From assembly GCA_033032865.1 (NCBI GenBank), contig JAWHQI010000229.1, positions 3,185,001-3,249,000 on the forward strand: a stretch of DNA of 64,000 nt, in the 5' to 3' direction. The notes under the pieces were generated by a model. It worked only from the letters and a program-made list of their open reading frames with translations, made no database searches and was not told where the DNA came from. Both the position numbers and the translations under genes were made by a program. Source of the DNA: Dactylorhiza incarnata (Eukaryota > Streptophyta > Magnoliopsida > Asparagales > Orchidaceae). Positions 22,831 through 33,661 of this stretch are shown in pieces; the stretch's first letter is position 1, and every line of letters begins with the position of its first letter.

Positions 22831-23281
22831 TAGGGAGGCGAGATCGTGAACGAGAGGGAGATCGTGAACGAGAGCTAGGGCTGCGGCGTCGGGCGAGATC
22901 GTGAACGATGGGTTTTCTGGAGGTATCGGGAACGAGAGCTAAAAAGGCGGAATCGATTTCAGGAGCTCTGAACGCGGGGCCTTGCCAGATTCCGGAAAAG
23001 AGCAAAAATTCGGGAGCGATTTTCAAAAAGCTGCTCCCCAGAGCTGCGCCAAACATCCTAAAATCAGCTCTGGCGGCTGGATTAGAACTTTTCCAGCCGC
23101 CAGAGCTGCGCCAAACAGACCCCTAATCCATCTTAGTTTTTGTGTTTCAATTTTGACATACTACGTATTGGTGCAACAGACATCCAGAGTGGAGAAGCAT
23201 TGCCGGTATATGTCCGCGGATCTGTAGCATTAACGAAATAGAATCCTGGCTTAAGCAGAATAAAAAAACAGAGTAAATGTA

Positions 23282-23475
23282 GTATTTAATTATTGGATGT
23301 GCGAACCTGTAGCAAATACGCATGGCAATCACAACAGCTTAGTTGTTCTGTGTAATTTATTCACTCGCCTCCTTCCACTGATCGTTGTGACGAGCGAATA
23401 AATCGCACAAAACGAATAAGTTGCAGTCACTATGCGTATTTGCTACAGGTTCCACATCCAATAATTAAATGTTGT
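23282..23475. repeat. Centre of the Helitron palindrome (axis near 23378)
   Basis: GTATTTAATTATTGGATGTG and ACCTGTAGCAAATACGCAT on the left reappear inverted on the right (ATGCGTATTTGCTACAGGT, CCACATCCAATAATTAAATG). The roughly 108 bases between the strong arms are themselves partly self-complementary (TGTGTAATTTATTCACTCG / CGAGCGAATAAATCGCACA). This is where the 5' regions of the two Helitron copies meet. Confidence 0.9.
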
Positions 23476-23859
23476 GTTTACTCAGTTTTTTTTATTCTAC
23501 TCCTTAAGCTAGCATTCTATTTCTAGATCCGCAGACATATACCGTCAATGCTTCCCCATTCTGGACGTCTGTTGCACCAATACGTAGTCGATAACTACAT
23601 CAAAAACGAAACACAGAAACAAAGATGGATTAGGTCGCAACAAAGTGATGTTCGAGCAGAGCTTTATCAAGGATTACAAGATAGCTTAAATAGCGGGGGA
23701 AATGATGCATGCACGTAATTTGAGACACATCATTTCACACATAATCACCTACATCTTTATAAAACATGACTTTAACTTATCTTTGATTCGTGATGCAAAC
23801 TAATTGCAGTTGTCGTTGGACGAAAAACTATTCTACTGTCTTCTTTTATTGGTAGTGCA

Positions 23860-24480
23860 CATGTTATGTATCAGAGATACCAAGATGTTATCGCAGTAGT
23901 GCGCAATAATGACAAACCAAGTGTTTTCCTAACAATAACCTACAATCCCTCTTGGAAGGAGATAACAGATGAGTTGTGCACTGGTCAAACACATCAAGAT
24001 CATCCAAATTTATTATCTAGAATTTTGCACTCTAAATTTGAATGTTTAAAAGATATATTTTCTATAAAGGTGTACTTTGTAGAGTTATCGCACGCGTGCA
24101 TGCCATCGAATTTCAAAAAGGGGGCTACCACACGCACACATGCTTATTATTTTTTAAGACGGTGATAAGTTAAATACCCCTGATGATTATGACTCTATCG
24201 TTGGGGCGAAAATACAAATTCAAGTTGAGGAGCTAGTTTTATACAATGTTGTTCTAAACTATATGATACATGGTCCATGCGGTCATTACGTGTCTACTGC
24301 ACAATACATAAAAAACAATATCTGCAAGAAGGGCTTCCTGAAACAATTCTCAGAATTTACAGTTCAAGGCATAGATTCATATCCACCATACCGTCGTCGA
24401 AATGATAACAGGTTCATTGCCTTAAGCCGAAATGCAGATTTGATGGTCGACAATAAATGGATTTGATGATCGTCCATGCA
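23860..24480 (+). pseudogene. Helitron Rep remnant, frameshifted at the HUH motif
   Basis: The frame reads VFLTITYNPSWKEITDELC, then HSKFECLKDIFSIKVYFVEL. Just before the expected GLPHAH a G-run (GGGGGCTACC) shifts the frame; LPHAHMLIIF is still encoded in another frame. A later piece (24263-24466) gives MIHGPCG and DSYPPYRRRNDNR, typical of the region after the HUH motif, and ends in TGA. Not functional. Confidence 0.85.
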
Positions 24481-24717
24481 CTAGAAGTACTATGAAAACT
24501 ATTCAAGTATCTGATGTACCAAACCTACCCATCAGTGGTGCAATTGCAGATCCATTTACCTAATCAACACTAAGTTCAATATCAGATTAATCAATCTGTT
24601 TCGGAAGTGTTGGCCGATGATCGAAATTCCAAATCAATGTTAAAAGAATTCTTCAGAGTATACAATGTCGAGCTCAAAGAAATAACATATTTGTAGAGAG
24701 ATTTTGCAAAACATTGC

Positions 24718-26336
24718 ATGTGGTTAATCACATCTCGAAAGTGGATAAGAAGGTCCACAACTCGAAAAGTTGTGGGCCGGTTATACGCCATATCACCTAC
24801 CGAGGGTGAAAGATTCTATCTCCGGCTTCTGCTAAATCACATTCCTGGACCCAAGTCGTTCGATTACCTTCTCACAGTTAATGACCACCACTGCGCAACA
24901 TTCAAGGAGGTTGCTGAGCTTTTGGGGCTTCTCAAAGAGGATAATAACATTTCTAATTGCTTGGAGGAGGCACGAAGCTTCAAAATGCCTGCCGCATTAC
25001 GAAGATTCTTCACAGCTATTTTATTGTAGTGTGATCCAATTGGTGTGTGCATTATGGGATGCTAATTTCTCTACTATGATCGAAGATTATCCGAGTACAA
25101 ACACTACAAATATTATTTTATTAACAAACAAATTAATTCATAATTTAGATACTATACTCCAACAACATAATAAAAGTACAATAAATTTTGACTTGCCTCA
25201 AGCATGTGGAGACACGCATGATTTCACTAACATATCGAGCTTAGTCGAAGACGAATTGTTGATCCCTGTGTCATCCGACAAATTAACTACAATCATCAAT
25301 CTTAATGGGGGTCAACTTGTTGCTTTCAATATTATTAGTACTTACATAAGACAGAAGAAAGGGGCGGTCTTCTTTATTGATCGGCCAGGAGCAACGAGTA
25401 AAACATTTATATATAAATCACTAATGTCCACATTTCGATGCGAAGGAATCATTGTTCTAGTTATTGCCTCATCGGCCATTGCAACAAACTTGCTTTCGGG
25501 GGGGGGGAGCAACGCTCATTCTAAGCTAAGAATTTATATTAACCTAGATAAAGTGCATTTTTGTGGGATTAGTAAACAGTCTAAAATGCGGGTATTAGTT
25601 GAACAGGCATCTGTAATTATATTGGATGAAGCACCAATGACGCATCGAAAAACATTTGAAGTCGTTGATTGTACTTTTCGGGATGTATTAGAGAAGGAGA
25701 AGCCATTTGGTGGGAAAGTAATTATCTTGGGAGAGAATTTTTGTCAGGTAATGTCAGTGGTAATAAATGGTACCAAACTGCAAATAATTCGTGCTAGCAT
25801 TGTTGAATCATTTTTATGGGCAGATATCCATTTACTACAGTTAATAGACAATATGAGAGTACGAAATGATGTTCAATTCTCAAAGTTTTTGCTTAGGGTT
25901 GGGGATGGTAAGGAGCCTATTATTGACGATGATATGATTCGAATTCCAGATAAAATGACTATGTTGTGGGAAGGCGAGCACTTTATTATCAACTTGATAA
26001 ACTACATTTTCCAAAATTTAAACAAACATAATAGTAACTCTCATGACGTTACTTATATGGAGACAAGATTGCTCATTACACCCCTTAACGTGGATATAAA
26101 CAAGCTAAATGCGAAGTGTCTGCATATATTTCCAGGAGTTGAGACCACTTACTACTCTTTTGACTCTATTAGTGATGATTTTAGGAACTTATACCTACCT
26201 GAATTCTTGGAACTCTATTAATCCAGAAAATTTACCTCCGCACAAATTGACCTTTAAGAAAGACACATATTATGCTTCTCAGAAATGTCGACCCAAAAAT
26301 CGGATTGTGCAACGACACAAGGCTTATATGTAGAAG
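24718..26336 (+). pseudogene. Helitron PIF1-type helicase, Walker A degraded
   Basis: Two overlapping frames (24718-25029 and 24881-26221) plus a short extension cover the helicase. LNGGQLVAFNII precedes the nucleotide-binding motif, which reads FIDRPGATSKTFIYKSL where the family has GPGGTGKT, so the P-loop glycines are lost. Walker B is intact (VIILDEAPMTH). Later motifs (GGKVIILGENFCQV, LIDNMRVRND, LLITPLNVDINKLN) follow in order. A frameshift near 25030 and the damaged P-loop make activity unlikely. The C-terminal motifs lie after the next two insertions. Confidence 0.85.
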
Positions 26337-26374
26337 ATTTGGTAAAAATGTCATCGAAGCAGATATCCTGGGAG

Positions 26375-26819
26375 TTATGTTGTTAAAGACGCGCCTAAGG
26401 CTCACCAGGCTCAGAAGTTTGCGCCTTTGTGCACCTTTTTTTGCGTCTTTAGATCATAAAAGGCGCGCCTGGGTAAGATTTTTCTTATAATTTTTTTTTC
26501 AAAATAAAAGAAATAAGAACTCAATTTTTGCATAATTTAGTGTTTGTGAAACATAATCGAGCGTTAAGACTTAGATATAATGAAAGTGACCACACTGATT
26601 CTATTTTTTAAGAGATATAAATGATAGTAATGAATGATTAATGAGTAGAATAGATGAAAAATCTGATCAAGAAGATGAACTGATGTTTGATGTTGATTTT
26701 TTAAAATGACTGTGGTTGTGACTTAACCTCGTTAGGCGCGCGCCTGCGTCTAGAGTCTTGAGCCTAGGCTCCAATACCCCATGTGCGTCTTGGTGCACCT
26801 TGAGCCATTAATAACTAAG
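26375..26819. mobile_element. hAT-type MITE, 445 bp, 8-bp target duplication
   Basis: The 8-mer CCTGGGAG occurs directly on both sides (26367-26374 and 26820-26827), while the left arm has the uninterrupted site (complement GATATCGTAGGAGGTAG near 13780). The ends are weak inverted repeats (TTATGTTGTTAAAG and, complement, CTTAGTTATTAATGG). GGCGCGCC-rich words (AGGCGCGCCT, TTAGGCGCGCGCC) near both ends are typical of some plant hAT MITEs. No coding region. Confidence 0.8.
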
Positions 26820-26879
26820 CCTGGGAGGTAGCTTCAAAAGCCTCAGAGTGTTTCTTTAACGCATGTCACTCAAAAGCGC

Positions 26880-26998
26880 AGAAGATGTTAGAATGTCATT
26901 CGAATTGACAAGGAAGCAATTTCCAGTGTGTTTAAGTTTTGCACTTACGATTAACAAGGCCCAGGGCCAGACAATTGGTAATGTCGGAATCTTCCTGT
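26880..26998 (+). pseudogene. Helicase C-terminal motif, split by the Athila-like insertion
   Basis: SFELTRKQFPVCLSF then ALTINKAQGQTIGNVGIFL is interrupted at 26998. The coding stretch resumes at 32542 with decayed sequence matching the left arm. CCTGT appears on both sides of the insertion (26994-26998 and 32537-32541). Confidence 0.8.
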
Positions 26999-27581
26999 TG
27001 ATAACTTCTCAAAAAGAAGTTATTTAGCCTTTGTTTTAGACTATTTGTTTGACATTTTTGGGAAAAATTAGTTTAATTGAAGTTATAATATGAAATAAAT
27101 GTATATTTATTTTATTTATGACTAAATCGGTCTTTTTCCTAGGTATTGTTGCAAGAAAAGTCAAAAGGAACAATTTGGATGAAGGATTTTGTTCAAAAAT
27201 GCTGTCCTGGGAAAAGAGTTGCAGGATCCTGAAATAGGTTGCAACCTGTTCTGGACGAATTTCAGAATTTTAAAGTCAAATTAACCGCCGTTTGCAAATC
27301 TGAAAGGAGGTGTCACTTGGGCAGAACTTGTACGTTTTTAGAGAGAGGATTTTCGAAATAAATGACAGTTATGGTGAGAGAGTGTTGAGGATTAATAGAG
27401 ATTTTTCTATTCCTCTTCATCTTCTTCCCCAATTCCATTCCCTACATTATTCCATTTGGAGACTTTAATTGGAGGAGGCGACAAGAGGGCTGCAATAATT
27501 TCACCGGGCTGATCGAAGGAGGAACTTCAGCGGAATCATCCTCCTTCTCTTAGTCGATAATCTCATCATGTTTTGTAAGAT
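26999..27581 (+). repeat. Inverted partial LTR (583 bp)
   Basis: Base for base it is the reverse complement of 31953-32536 with a few substitutions. Homology stops at ATCTTAC, after which the left copy runs straight into RT coding sequence. It covers only the U3-proximal part of the 1305-bp LTR. Confidence 0.92.
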
Positions 27582-28286
27582 CCCTGATGTCCCAACATTA
27601 TGCCTTCTCGAACCATGAAATGACACTTCTCCCAATTCAATACTAGGTTCGTCTTTACACAACGTGTAAGTACCTTCTCCAAACACCCTAAACATTCGTC
27701 AAATGATTTACCAAAGATGGAAAAATCATCCATAAAGATCTCAATACCCTGGTCCATAATGTCAAGAGAAAATGGCAATCATGCAACGCTGGAATGTGGC
27801 AGGTGCGTTACAAAGACCAAAGGGCATTCTCCTAAACGCGAAAGTCCCATATGGACACGTGAATGTGGTCTTTTCTTGATCAACGGGGTCTACCGTAATT
27901 TGGTGGTAACCTGAATACCCATCAAGAAAACAAAAAAAAATCATTCCCCGTCAATTTATCTAAGACTTGGTCGAGGAAGGGAAGAGAGAAATGATCTTTT
28001 CTGGTGGTTTTATTTAACTTCCTATAGTCTCTGCAAATTCTCCACCCCGTGATCGTCCTATAGTAGAAACCAACTCATCCTTCTCGTTCTTTATAACCGT
28101 CATCCCTCCCTTCTTGGGTACACAATGCACAGGTGATACCCATGGGCTATCCGAGATGGGGTATACAATACCCGCATCTAGCCACTTAATAATCTCCTTC
28201 TTAACCACTTCCTTCATTGGCGGACATAAGAGACGTTGAGGCTCTATCGACCCCTTAAACGATTCTTCTAAAAGAATCTTGTGCAT
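27582..28286 (-). pseudogene. Athila-like reverse transcriptase, N-terminal half
   Basis: The frame from 28286 gives KEIIKWLDAGIVYPISDSPW then VSPVHCVPKKGGMTVI, the start of gypsy RT. 27944-27762 gives GYSGYHQI and FAFRRMPFGLCNAPATFQRC. 27778-27566 gives the catalytic block FMDDFSIFG (the YXDD equivalent), then CVKTNLVLNWEKCHFMV and MLGH. At least two frameshifts separate the pieces. Coding stops abruptly at 27582, where the inverted LTR begins, so thumb, RNase H and integrase are gone. Confidence 0.88.
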
Positions 28287-28536
28287 ACATAGTGAGGGGC
28301 TTATTCCCCGGATATCAGCAATAGTCCATCCTATGGCCGTTTTAAATTGCTTAAGTAGTTTTATTATCGTTCTCGTTGATCAAGTAATAAGTTAGAATTG
28401 ATGATAACCGGCAATGTGTCGTCATCCCCTAAATATGCATAAGATGATCGGGTAGAGGTTTTAACTCAAGCGATGGTGGCTCAACGATGAACGGTTTAAC
28501 CGACAGGGATTTACCGGGCATCTCTAATGGTTCCGG

Positions 28537-29040
28537 CTAACGAAACCACGCAATTTGCTTCTCGAATGCTTGTAAGCATTCTTGAATCACTTCTTCTTCT
28601 TCGGATTGTTCATCCTCCGTCAATAAACAATTCAATAAATCATCTTGTTCGTCAGAAAATGAACTTGGTATATAATCGCTTATAGATACATGATTGACCA
28701 CTTCCATATTGTCTTCCTCTCGGTGAGTAAATTTTAACGCTTTGAGTACATTAAATGTGATTTGTTCATCATTTACTCGCATCGATAACTCTCCCTTCTG
28801 CACATCAATCAAGGTCCTACCCGTCGCTAGAAATGGTCTCCCCACAATAATTGAAACTTCTTTATCCTCTTCCATGTCTAGAACGACAAAGTCCGCAGGA
28901 AAGATGAACTTATCCACCTTTACTAACACGTGTTCAACTATCCCTTTTGGGTATGCTTGGGTCCGATCAGCCAATTGCAAGGTTATGGAGGTTTTGGAAA
29001 TCTCACCCAAACCTAACTTCCTAAATATTGACAATGGCAT
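28537..29040 (-). pseudogene. Athila-like protease region
   Basis: The 167-codon frame begins MPLSIFRKLGLGE and includes LQLADRTQAYPKGIVEHVLV, FPADFVVLDMEED and IIVGRPFLATGRTLIDV, the usual gypsy protease-to-RT region. The active-site DTG-type motif would lie just upstream of this frame (around 29050-29160), where frames are broken. An acidic tail leads toward RT. Confidence 0.8.
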
Positions 29041-29191
29041 TAGATTGATACTCGATCCTAAATCACATAACGCTTTGCCTTCAAATTTATATCCTATGGA
29101 ACACGGTATAGTAAAGCTCCCGGGATCTTTTAACTTTGGTGAGAGTCTTTTTTGAAGAATAGCGTTGCACTCCTGAGTGAGTGCTACGGTC

Positions 29192-31039
29192 TTATTTGTT
29201 CCATTTTCTCTTTTTGGAGAGGATATCTTTCATAAATTTTACGTAGCTAGGCATTTGCTCTAAAGCCTCGGCGAATGGGATGTTGATTTGTAATTTCTTA
29301 AATATCTCCACAAACTTTTGGAATTGTTGGTCGAGTTTATTTTTTCTTAACCGTTGTGGAAACGGTGGTGGTGGATATATTATTGTGTCTTCTTTTTTCT
29401 TCTTAACTTCAGCACTTGGTTCTTTCCTCCTCTCTCCTAACACTTCTACTTCTCTTTCCTTGCCATTATCCTCTTGTATTGCCCCATCATTGGGGATACA
29501 AGGGGTCAACTCCTCTAACTCTCTTTCATTATTAACCTTAACTTGTTCTTTTATCGGCTCACTACCCAACTCCTTACCACTTCGTAAAGTGACTGCCTTA
29601 CAATGTTGATTATCTCTTTTCGGATTTGGTGTGGTATCCGTTGGGAGTGTCCTTTGAGGTCTAAGGCTCAACGCGTTAGCAATTTGCCCCAATTGAGACT
29701 CAATTACACGAAGTGAACCCTCTAAACTAGTAATGCGTGTATCGTTCTTTTGCATAGATTCGATAAGAATCTCATCGGTTAACTTTCTAGAAGATCCTTG
29801 TTGATTATAATTAACATTTTAAGTTGGACGTGGGTTTGAGTTGAAATCGGGCGGGTGTGCCACACCGGCGTTGTTCTTCCATGAAAAGTTAGGGTGGTTA
29901 CGCAACTATGGATTATAATAATTTGGAATTAAATTATTATTATTATTATATCTAGAATGCCCTCCGATATAATTAATTTCTTCATTATAGATTGAAGTAG
30001 GGTGATTTTCAATATGTTCTGTAGTGAATGATGGATTCATAATAGGGGCTGCCATTATGTTATTCACCTGTGGGTTCATTTGATTATGATTTAAGGTCAG
30101 CGCATCTAATCTTTTGTTCATAGAGTTAAATTGGGTCGTGATTTGTGCAGCGAACGAGGTTAATTGATCTACTTGGTGAAGACCACCTACCGAAGAAGAA
30201 GGAACCTGTCGGTCAAACGATTGATAATTGTTTGACGAAAGATCTTCAAGGATAGCATATGCATCCTCGGGATACTTGTTCATTAGGGATCCTCCTGCAG
30301 CTCCAGCTACTTGGATCATTGTAGAAGTCTGGAGGCCGTTATAAAAGGTTCACACCCGTTGGTGCATTGTTAAACCATGATGAGGGCATTTTCGTAGAAG
30401 TTCCTTGAACCTCTCCCAAGCGTCGTACAACGTTTCACCATTCCCTTGCGTAAATGTACTAATGTCTCGCATTAGTTTGGCGGTTTTAGCGGGTGGGATG
30501 TACTTTGCTAAAAATAATTCAACCACTTGCTGCCAAGTGGTGAGTCCGTTTTGGGAATCAAGTCATTCCTTCGCTCTGCCCGACAGAGAGAATGGAAATA
30601 AACGAAATTTAATCGCTTCGTCTGACGCGCCATTAATCTTGAATGTGTCGCACACATCCATGAATGTCCGTAAATGGGAGTTTGGGTCCTCATGACTTAG
30701 TCCACTAAATTGTTTTTGTTGCACTAAGTTCATTGTCATGGAGTCAATTTTGAAATTATTCGCTTCAATAGCCGGCTTAATGATATTATAGTGTAGACCT
30801 CCCCTAAAAGGCATGTTATATTCTCTACAGCTTCTAATCTCAGCAGGTTGCCCATTATGTTCTGCCTGACCCTCTTGTCCTAAACCATCCTGATCGTTTT
30901 CATTGTGAGCGTTATGATTATTTTGATTCATGGTTGAAGAATTGTTATGTGTTAATCGACTCGCCCTTCTATTCTGTCTACACGTTCGTTCGATCTCTTG
31001 GTTCAACGGCAAAAGTTCTGGTGTTCGATGTCTGGACAT
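29192..31039 (-). pseudogene. Athila-like gag in three broken frames
   Basis: 31039-30563 is the N-terminus and start of the capsid (MNLVQQKQFSGLSHEDPNSH, CDTFKINGASDEAIKFRLFP, SLSGRAKE), ending in a stop. 30319-29906 holds PEDAYAILEDLSSNNYQS and an Asn-rich tail. 29755-29192 has a short coiled coil (ITSLEGSLRVIESQLGQIAN), AVTLRSGKELG and YVKFMKDILSKKRK. These are standard landmarks of Athila-type Gag in the right order. Stops or frameshifts between pieces make it non-functional. Confidence 0.85.
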
Positions 31040-31208
31040 ACACTAATCAAGACAACGAAATAATAATAATGACAGAAAAATAAACAAAACAATCAAGCAG
31101 CAAAGCAAAAATGAAAGTAGCAATAATAAACAAAAGAAACAAACTTGAGCCTTAATTACTAAAGCTTCACTAATATTGCAAGAAAGAAACACTAAATACG
31201 TCGCACCT

Positions 31209-31225
31209 CCCCGGCAACGGCGCCA
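31209..31225 (-). other. Primer-binding site (tRNA-Asp type)
   Basis: The complement reads TGGCGCCGTTGCCGGGG, the well-known primer site of Athila-like and related plant gypsy elements, a few bases inside the LTR end (...GGGCATATCA, then AGTTTT). It fixes the element's orientation as minus. Confidence 0.9.
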
Positions 31226-31231
31226 AAAACT

Positions 31232-32536
31232 TGATATGCCCGAAATAGGTATACGTATTACACGGAAGTGCACGTGCCGGATCAAGTAATAATAAGTGAG
31301 TAAAGATAGTTTCCACGGAGAGGTGGTGAATTTAGTGCTTACAAATACAAGTTGTGTTTTTTCTTTAAATCCAAGTTAAACAAAACGGTGGTTTGTAGAG
31401 CATTCAAATTAGGAATGATAAAAACTACTAATTAAAATAAACTATGGGTAGTGGAGAAAATTACTTGGTTATTAGTTGAGAAAGATAATCTTGTACTGTG
31501 ATTTCCTAAGCCTAGTGTGATGAATTTATAAAGGTGACTTTATGAGATGTGTGGTGGAACGTCTTGCAACGATTTTAAGGTAGAAGATCTGTATCTCTCG
31601 ATATCGGAAATCCCTAGCCTCCATTTCCCCCTTGGGAGAGACAAGTACCGCATAAAGATCAAAAATTAAAGTTGTTAATACCAAGGGGAAATCTCTTTCT
31701 CCCTTCAAATACTATATCGGATCTATAACACACTTACGCAACTCCTCTCTCGAATTATGGAGCGTAGTAAAAAGACGAAACCTTGGGCAAAAGTTTCAAA
31801 TGAAGATTATAGATTCAATAAAGATGTCCAACAAACATTCATAAAGTAGAATTCAAGCATTCATCATCACAAAAAGCAAAGTATTCTCACAATACAAGAT
31901 TGAAAGAAATTAGTTCATGGCGGCGGAGAGAACACACAAAATAGTTGAGTAAATCTTACAAAACATGATGGGATTATCGACTAAGAGAAGGAGGATGATT
32001 CCGCTAAAGTTCCTCCTTCGATCAGCCCGGTGAAATTACTGCAGCCCTTTTGTCGCCTCCTCCAAGTAAAGTCTCCAAATGGAATAGTGTAGGGAATGGA
32101 ATTGGGGAAGAAGATGAAGAGGAATAGAAAAATCTCTATTAATCCTCAACACTCTCTCACCATAACTGCCATTCCTTTCGAAAATCCTCTCTCTAAAAAC
32201 GTACAAGTTCTGCTCAAGAGACACCTCCTTTCAGATTTGCAAACGGCGGTTAATTTGACTTTAAAATTCTGAAATTCGTCCAGAACAGGTTGCAACCTGT
32301 TTCAGGATCCTGCAACTCTTTTCCCAGGACAGCATTTTTGAACAAAATCCTTCGTCCAAATTGTTCTTTTTGACTTTTCTTGCAACAATACCTAGGAAAA
32401 ATGCCGATTTAGTCATAAATAAAATAAATATACATTTATTTCATATTATAACTTCAATTAAACTATTTTTTCCCAAAAATGTCAAGCAAATGGTCTAAAA
32501 CAAAGGCTAAATAACTTCTTTTTGAGAAGTTTTTCA
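31232..32536 (-). repeat. Full 5' LTR of the Athila-like element (1305 bp)
   Basis: It starts TGAAAAACTTCTC on the element strand and ends GGGCATATCA before the primer-binding site. The first 584 bases (31953-32536) are the inverted partner of 26999-27581. Confidence 0.88.
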
Positions 32537-33661
32537 CCTGTCAAATCATGTATTCAGTCATGGCCAAGTGAACGTTGCACTATCGCGGGGGTCCTCGGAA
32601 GATACAACAAAGATTTTGGTCAAGAGTTGTACGGTCGACGATCATGCATGTGTCTACACTAAAAACATCGTCTATAAGGAGATATTTGATCTTATCACGA
32701 GAAGAGTGACAAATTTTTAGGGATACAGTAGACATAAGGTGAGCACTGCACTAATATTCAAATTATTGTTATTGCATTATTACATTAGTATCTTATTATT
32801 GTCATAACGCATCATATTTTTTTGTTATTGTTTTAATGCCCTTCTATATTATCAGGTATAGACTCTACGATGTTAAGGATGTCGACTGGGGAACAATGAG
32901 ATGCACAAAATGTAAGGAGATGTGAGCTTCGTCATCTACAGATGGATGCTCCACGTGCTCAGCCGAGCACAAATGAAGAAATTTCAAATCCTACAGTCAT
33001 TCCAACTATTGCAGTTTGGCCTAGGGGAAGACGACTAAGCCAAATTTCAGCTCATAACCGCAGATACTTGCGTAATGCACGAGAACTGCGACAAATCCAA
33101 TGCAATAACAACATAAGCACACAAGGTTTACTTTCCAAAAATAAACTACGGCTTCATTAGAGAAGCATGCACATTTAATAACCTTTACATTTGCCAACCG
33201 CCGGCTTAGCTATGCGTGGGTCGACCATCGAGCTACAAGAACAACCGGTAGATGAAGCTCGTCAGGGAACATGTACTAAACCCTCAACCTAAAGTCTCAT
33301 TCATCCATTTTTGAACTCATCTCACTTGATTACAATAATGCACACACTCAATATACTCACCTTCATACACCACATTCCTCTTCCATCCATTGTTTACTAC
33401 AATAATGCTCTCTTATTAGGTGCGATTCTACAGTTTTTGAGGTAAATATCCTAGATGAAATCAACGAGGTCTACAGAAGTGAAGACGGAAAGTACTCACC
33501 AATTACATGGCACGAAATGCATGCATCAACCTATTGAGGGATTCGATTGGTCACACCAAAAGTGCCCCGAAATCTACATGGCCACGATCAATGGCGGTTT
33601 GCTTTTCATGAGTTTGCCAAGACCGCAACTTATCTGGTTCCAAAGTCCTACAAGAATTTGA
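32537..33661 (+). pseudogene. Helitron 3' part after the Athila-like insertion
   Basis: Up to about 32720 the sequence is the decayed end of the helicase. The frame at 32942-33160 contains RGRRLSQISAHNRRYLRNA, matching the left arm. A downstream frame near 33445-33660 gives INEVYRSEDGKYSPITWHEM then, after a stop, FAFHEFAKTATYLVPKSYKN. Left-arm homology ends near 33530, so this copy keeps more of the unknown gene. Function not recognised. Confidence 0.6.

Larger units (their letters stand above)
19659..23122 (-). mobile_element. PIF/Harbinger DNA transposon in the left Helitron arm
   Basis: Terminal inverted repeats start GGGTCTGTTTGG at 19659 and, on the complement, at 23122. Similarity continues through CAGCTCTGGCGG and, more weakly, for about 100 bp. 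CTA flanks both ends (19656-19658 and 23123-23125). The homologous site in the right arm (GGATTAGGTCGC, TAG at 23631-23633) has one copy, proving a 3-bp duplication. It encodes a DDE transposase and a truncated ORF1. A long CA repeat and a 92-bp array fill the rest. Confidence 0.92.
12549..23377 (-). mobile_element. Helitron, left arm of a head-to-head pair (interrupted)
   Basis: Three separated blocks on the minus strand together match the plus-strand Helitron that follows: 23126-23377 (5' region), 18861-19655 (Rep region) and 12605-13814 (helicase end and downstream region). They are separated by a PIF/Harbinger (19659-23122) and an LTR element, E1 (13815-18860). About 1.9 kb matching the helicase core of the other copy (roughly 24.4-26.3 kb) is absent at the E1 site. 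No 3' terminal hairpin with a CTRR end was located. Homology to the partner stops near 12605. Confidence 0.75.
26999..32536 (-). mobile_element. Athila-like Ty3-gypsy element with inverted LTR ends
   Basis: Minus-strand order from the right: a full 5' LTR (32536-31232), a primer-binding site complementary to tRNA-Asp, gag, protease and the first half of RT. Then, in place of the rest of pol and a 3' LTR, there are 583 bp of the same LTR in the opposite orientation (26999-27581). Both outer ends are therefore U3 ends (TGATAAC at the left; complement TGAAAAAC at the right). The insertion has a perfect 5-bp duplication, CCTGT, and the left Helitron arm gives the empty site. RNase H and integrase are absent. 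Confidence 0.9.
23378..33661 (+). mobile_element. Helitron, right arm of the head-to-head pair (interrupted)
   Basis: Plus-strand order: 5' region, Rep remnant (23860-24480), helicase (24718-26336), helicase end split by an insertion (26880-26998 and 32542-32720), and unknown downstream frames (32942-33661). A hAT-type MITE (26375-26819) and the Athila-like element (26999-32536) are inserted; both have target duplications and empty sites in the left arm. Without insertions the arm is about 4.2 kb. A canonical 3' hairpin and CTRR end were not located. Confidence 0.78.

Noticed and set aside
26999..32536. Treating the 583-bp inverted repeats as a giant foldback DNA transposon
   Set aside because: The right copy is part of a full LTR with an adjacent tRNA-Asp primer site, gag, protease and RT; the duplication is 5 bp as for LTR elements.
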